This document shows, in pieces, positions 59,586 through 64,000 of a stretch of DNA of 64,000 nucleotides. Within the stretch, counting starts at the first letter, position 1. Each line of letters opens with the position of its first letter. A program made the translations under genes and the position numbers. The notes under the pieces are model-generated. The model had not been told where the DNA came from. It worked only from the letters and a program-made list of their open reading frames with translations, and searched no databases. The stretch comes from Eremomyces bilateralis CBS 781.70 (Eukaryota; Ascomycota; Dothideomycetes; Eremomycetales; Eremomycetaceae): assembly GCF_010015585.1 (NCBI RefSeq), contig NW_022985077.1, positions 664,071 to 728,070 of the forward strand. Reading direction: 5' to 3'.

Positions 59586-59881
59586 TATGAAATTTTAAGG
59601 CCTTGGGTATTTCACGAGATGCATTGATAGGCGAAGGGTACGTCAAACGTTGCATACGAATTGTTCCGCCGAACAAGTTTCGACACAAAACGGAATGATA
59701 TTCCTCAGCTGGGAAAAAAACGGTCAAAACTAACCGCTGCAGTTTGCGAAAACAACCTAGTATGAACTCTCAATTATCGATAATAACGCATTTCTATATA
59801 CACGTCGATGTGGAATCCGACAGTATTAACCACTATTGCACCATCCGGGGTGATATTGATGGTCCTTCCCCTTTGATACCT
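59586..59881. other. Convergent intergenic region
   Basis: About 300 bp between the F-box-like gene and the phosphodiesterase gene. No gene seen. Confidence 0.65.
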
Positions 59882-61182
59882 CTATAGTCTAAAGCAATTG
59901 GCATAATACGTCACCGACGCCGGCCAGTCCGAAAACACCTTGCTCACCCCCACCTGCCTCGCCAGCACATCCAGCACCGTATACAGATCCCCATCCTTCT
60001 TCATCGCCGGTATCACTGTGCTGTAATAATACTCATCAGCCTCCCACGTCGCCACCGGGCCCGACCGGTCAAAGCTCCACGTGATGATCTCCATCCCCAG
60101 CCGCTTCGACTCCTTCGCGTAGCTCGACGGCACGATTTTGCCCTCCGCATCCAGCGCCAGAAGTCCCGCAATCGACGGCGCGATGATGTTCACCCCATTC
60201 TCACGGTACGTTGTCAGGTTTGCGACCGCGGCGTCGAAGCCCGCGGGGTCGATGGTTGGCTCGGTCAGGTAGACGGCCTGCTTGCCGTAGTTGGGCTCGT
60301 GTTGGATCCAGTAGTACACGTCGTCGACGAGGAAGCTCTGCGGGTAGACGCGCTTAGGGTCGATGCCGGCCGCTTTGTACTCGTCGATCAGCTGTTGCGC
60401 GTAGGCGGCTTGCGTGTAGTCGGGGGTGCCGAACGGCATCGGCACGCCCGGGGTCTTGAGTTCCGGGGTGAATTTCAGGCCAAGGCTGTCGGTGAATTCG
60501 ATATATTCTTTATGGGAGGCGACGGTGCCGCAGGTGGCGTAGACGTCGGTGCGGAAGTCGGGAGTGCCGTCGATGTACTCAGCGACGGTGGTGGCATTGA
60601 CGTTTTGGCCTTCCATTTTGCCGCAGAGGGACTTGAATTCCGCAAGGGTGATATCGCTGGTGCAGCATTTCGCGGAGGCGGACGTACTACCGGATGCAGG
60701 GGTGAAAGGTGTGGTGCATTTCGCTGCTAGAGGGGTGGCGAGGATATTCGTGGTGTAGTGCAAGTCGCACTGTGGTTGAGTCAACTTTGATGTTTGAGGA
60801 ACAAGTTCCCCGGCAAACATACCTGGTCATGCCGGCAGACAAGCTGTTTATCCTGAGTGAACGCGACGTCGCATTCGAGGACTCCCGCACCTTGCCGGGC
60901 AGCAGCGGTCCACGCTTCGAAGGTCTCCTCTGGGAATTGAAGGGAGGCACCACGATGGGCAATCGTGAATTCCGTAGCAGAGAACGGGCCTTCAGAGCAT
61001 GACTGGAGCTTCTCTTTTAGAGGACCATTATCCATATCATTGACCAAGTAATATGGTCTATCGCCCACTTGGACGTTCAGCTTGTTCGACCCATGGTGCC
61101 CATTCCAATTATGTCCCCCTCTTCCCCAAGGCGACGCAGACGCGAATCCGATAGAGAGAGAAGCAATGAGAACAGACCTCAT
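59882..61182 (-). CDS. Secreted glycerophosphodiester phosphodiesterase
   Basis: Two exons, 61182-60823 and 60769-59882 (donor GTATGT, acceptor ACCACAG), give 415 residues in phase 0. A signal peptide ([17 protein letters not shown]) indicates secretion. The GDPD TIM-barrel signatures are present: HRGA at 76-79 (catalytic His), E/D pair in LECDVAF (about 103-105), second His in CRHD (about 118), FTPELK (metal ligand region) and WSFDRSG near the end. Extra Cys residues (KCCTSD; KSLC) and NATT sequon sites fit an extracellular enzyme. It would split glycerophosphodiesters into glycerol-3-phosphate and alcohols, a way to use phospholipid-derived phosphate. Intact. Confidence 0.93.
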
Positions 61183-63633
61183 CTTGGGAAACTCAAGGAC
61201 TCAACCGAATTGACTAGATACAAGGACAAGAATGAAGATGCCGAGATAAGATCCAGAGCAACGGGAGCTGTAGCTTTAAACCTACGGTACCTACTACGTA
61301 GTTCCCAGGATGAGGGGATGGGTCCGTATCCGTGTTCCCTGCATTCATATGATTGCGTACATAGTAGAAGCGAGTTATCCCATACCTCGTGGGTAGATTT
61401 ACACACTAAGCACCTTACCGACCTATTAGCAAGTTATCTTGCATATCCCCAGCCGATCACAACGAATCCTAGGACGATCCAAGGCACACGTGAGTAAAAA
61501 CACGGGAGAGCCGGCATACCATATCGCCTCTAGGAGTTGCCTGGGACGGGTATCCTTGGATGCTTAGCTGGATCCTTAGCTGGATGCTTAGTTGGATGCT
61601 TAGTTGGATGCTTCGTTGGATGCGTGGAGGGATGAATGGGTGTTAACTGTTGGTCGTTAGCAGTCAAGATGAGCCGATGAGGTTCTCCCGAAATTGGATC
61701 GGCAGGGTAAGGAGGTACCGCGTTAGTAGGCCTGAGAGCCTGGGGCACGAGGTGGTCTTCTATCCATTGATTGGTTGGAGATTGTAGGTCATCACGTGAT
61801 CTTGATGATACATCGTATGTGATTAGCTCGTAATGCCAGACGTTAGATTACGACTCTCTTGCTTACATCAGCACCTTAGCCCCTTCGAGTACTCTAAGGC
61901 AGATATAAGACAAGTCTTCATATAACGTCTGGGGAAAATGTGTTTCGATTCCTTTCACGGCTGCGGGCAGCGGACGAACAAGCCATAGATCGGATCTTCT
62001 CGTGCCGGGAACTCTTTGTCCAGGCCTTGTTGACTCGATTCTTAGTGGACCGAGCTGGCAGGGTGTGGGACAGGCGGAGAGACAGGCGGAGGAAATATTC
62101 ACTGGATCGGACGGCGAAAACTAGTATGGGGTTGATGCAGATAATAATGAGGATGGCAATGATCCCCAGGAAACAGATGAGGAAGCTTTCGTCACTTTAG
62201 AGCCTCTGGATTTTGACAAATAAACTTTATTTATTGTTGCATACAAATCGTTGCACCTTTAATACAAAAGTAGCCAGACGGGCTGAAGCCCTGAACCCTT
62301 ACTGCGAATTTATTCCTTAGTAAGCTTCTAGGGCTTGGCACGTCTGGTATTACGAGATAAACTGATAGATATCACACATGCCCACACTCAGATAGTTCTC
62401 TTTTCTTCTGTAAGCTTTACTGCTTTAGAATAATGAAAGTGGTTATTGCAGACCATCGCACTCTAAACCATCTCACCGGTGTACGAAAAGGCGCGTAAAT
62501 GCCGAAAAATGAACGCTAACGCAGAAACTCGCTATATTTGCCAATATGCTCCTAAAGAAACTTGATTTGGAATTTCGCTCATGATAACGGTAGGGCACCT
62601 TGGAGCCGGACGTTGCGAACATCCGACATCATCTCCTGTGAAGGGACCATCGTTCTATGACTCCGAGGATGCTTTTGAACACTCCCCTCAGCCTCCCTCA
62701 TTCGATTCGCTTCATTGGGACGGATCCGATAGATCCGACGGCTGTCCGCGACGTAAGCCTTGAGCTATAGAAAGCTGAGTAGGTAGAAAAGGCAGAACAG
62801 GATAAGTAGGATACTTGAAACCCTTCGGGAGTGCCGGTGACCGATGGATTCTATCCCAACTTCGGAGATTCCAGAATGCCTAGGGACTGAAGATGGAGAA
62901 GCTGCATGCGTTGGCCCTTTCACCGTTTCGTATTTTTATGTTCCCAGTCTCATAGCTTCATCGATGAACGGATGAATGGATGAACAGGTGAATGTGCCCG
63001 CCTTTCCTCGCGTCGCCCTTACCTTGCCTTGCCACTCCCATACCACCGTGTCCAGGCCCGATCCGGGGGACCCGAACGCTGAAGGAATGCAGTCAAGCCC
63101 AACAATGAGGTACGAGGATTCAGGGACCAACTCGACGGATGGACCTCATGATGTCGTTCCAAGATTCGTGTCATGGTGGCGAGGCGGGGATGCGGGCCGT
63201 AGACGCGGGCATCGGGATCATCGTGGCCGAGCGGATCAATGGGCTCCATGACCGAGGGTCAGATGCTGCAGGCACAATTCTAACTCGCGCTCGCCATTAA
63301 GACATAAGTGAGATGGCTCGACCGCTCTACTGAACTCGAGCTGGAGTATGGAGGCCACTCTAATAAACCTTAAAAGAAAACTAGAGGCGAGTTTTAATAA
63401 ATGACGGGATATAACTCATAGAAAAATAACCTAATAAAAGAAGCATACGGTACAGCGTTGGACAGTGAATACTAGAACGGTGATGAGGACTGGTATGCCA
63501 GGATTCATAGAAGAGAGGGCGCAAGCGAAACAAGCAGCAGCGAATTGGAATAAGAAGAGGATCGGTGAGCGAAAATGAAATCGGGGGAAAGGGAGCTAGC
63601 AATTCATCGGCAGTAGGCAGGATTTAGAGGGAT
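61183..63633. other. Gene-poor right-hand region
   Basis: About 2.45 kb without a supported gene. Short ORFs (61530-61748 minus, 61863-62102 minus, 61940-62200 plus, 62976-63251 plus) have no motifs. A 12-bp tandem repeat is at 61556-61627. The 62220-62560 part is AT-rich. This looks like transposon-associated DNA next to the hAT element. Confidence 0.5.
61556..61627 (-). repeat. Six copies of a 12-bp tandem repeat
   Basis: Six consecutive 12-mers of the type TTGGATGCTTAG, with small variants (CTGGATCCTTAG, CTGGATGCTTAG, TTGGATGCTTCG, TTGGATGCGTGG). On the minus strand they would encode repeats of His-Pro-Thr/Ala-Lys within a 72-residue ORF (61530-61748). That ORF is not convincing as a gene, but the repeat is clear. 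Confidence 0.85.
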
Positions 63634-63639
63634 TAGGGC

Positions 63640-63775
63640 TGGACACGAATATTCGATTACGAATATTCGTACGAATATTCGTAGTCGAATACGAATAAAA
63701 TTTAGAATTTCCGCTTACTAATATTCGTACGAATAATATTCGCATTATTCGTAATTATTCGTAATTATTCGTAAA
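63640..63775. repeat. Subterminal ATTCG/CGAAT-rich repeat block of the hAT element
   Basis: More than ten copies of ATTCG or its complement CGAAT, many as the palindromes CGAATATTCG or ATTCGTACGAAT, followed by three ATTATTCGTA units near 63743-63773. This is denser than chance for such a short AT-rich block. Confidence 0.8.
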
Positions 63776-63784
63776 TCTCTGAAG

Positions 63785-64000
63785 CTATTTCCATGTATCT
63801 CGCAGCATCATAAGACGCCTCATAGTCTCTGCACTCATTGAGCTCCTCCGCACTCCTAAGAGATCTCTTCCCCCACTGAACAGTCTTTCGACTGATACCC
63901 CAGATGCTGGTATAGCCAAATAATCTCTGGCAGCTGCAGCCATACGTGGGTACTCATGGTAATGAGACCTCCACCAAGAGAGCAACCAGTCCTTCTCTTT
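63785..64000 (-). CDS. hAT transposase, C-terminal dimerization domain (partial)
   Basis: The minus-strand frame is open from the window edge to TAG at 63785-63787 (71 residues). It contains the hallmark of the hAT C-terminal dimerization region: DWLLSWWRSHYHEYPRM, then AARDYLAIPASGVSVERLFS, and GRDLLGVRRSSMSAETMRRL. The conserved Trp pair, YLAIPAS and ERLFS are all present and undamaged, so this copy may be young. The RNase-H-like catalytic part and the start lie beyond the window. Confidence 0.9.
   Translation of the reverse strand, partial: KEKDWLLSWWRSHYHEYPRMAAAARDYLAIPASGVSVERLFSGGRDLLGVRRSSMSAETMRRLMMLRDTWK

Larger units (their letters stand above)
63634..64000 (-). mobile_element. 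hAT-type DNA transposon, one end plus start of the transposase C-terminus
   Basis: The element appears to end near 63634, where TAGGGCTGGACACGAATATT resembles hAT terminal inverted repeats (T/CAGGG start). The first about 140 bp inside are packed with ATTCG/CGAAT words, as in hAT subterminal repeats that bind transposase. Between 63785 and the right edge lies the 3' end of a transposase gene reading leftward. A possible 8-bp target-site copy is AGAGGGAT at 63626-63633, but its partner lies outside the window. Confidence 0.75.

Overview
The window is nuclear DNA of a filamentous ascomycete (Pezizomycotina), most likely class Eurotiomycetes. Genes are monocistronic on both strands and carry short introns of about 45-110 bp with GTAAGT/GTATGT-type donors, CTAAC/CTGAT-like branch sites and (C/T)AG acceptors. 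Recognised proteins include a Slt2/MpkA MAP kinase, an Iks1-like kinase, Rei1, Guf1 and the sulfite reductase flavoprotein Met10. The genus cannot be settled from sequence alone. Exon chains marked as spliced were built by hand and checked for reading phase, except where an entry says a junction is open.

Layout. 0-3 kb: the C-terminal end of an unidentified gene, then guf1. 4.5-12 kb: a decaying accessory island holding a tripeptidyl-aminopeptidase-like hydrolase pseudogene, a LINE ORF1-like fragment, a 5'-truncated P450 pseudogene and a Zn2Cys6 regulator gene with two nonsense codons. 13-22 kb: two large secreted or surface genes, a glycine-rich repeat protein and a membrane-anchored aspartyl-protease-like protein that lacks its first catalytic Asp. 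22-31 kb: two MFS transporters, an SDR oxidoreductase and a small secreted eight-cysteine protein. 31-36 kb: one small spliced gene and two badly decayed genes (a coiled-coil protein and an HSPA12-like Hsp70). 37-61 kb: a conserved block of mpkA, iks1, rei1, an ankyrin/helical protein, a BTB protein, met10, a Cys-rich F-box-like protein and a secreted glycerophosphodiesterase. 61-64 kb: gene-poor DNA ending in a hAT transposon that runs off the right edge.

How it fits together. The conserved genes do general cell work: mitochondrial translation, 60S maturation, cell-wall integrity signalling and sulfate assimilation. They show no sign of being one pathway. The accessory part (P450, Zn2Cys6 regulator, MFS pumps, SDR, peptidase) resembles a worn-down metabolic or secretome region. 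Its nonsense codons are mostly TAG or TAA and its key-residue losses fit G:C to A:T changes, as expected of RIP-like mutation. This is an inference; no statistics were run. I did not find a clear new multi-gene system. The best candidates for something undescribed are the pseudo-protease receptor (19.4-21.8 kb), the eight-cysteine secreted protein (27.3-27.8 kb) and the modular repeat surface protein (13.3-17.1 kb).
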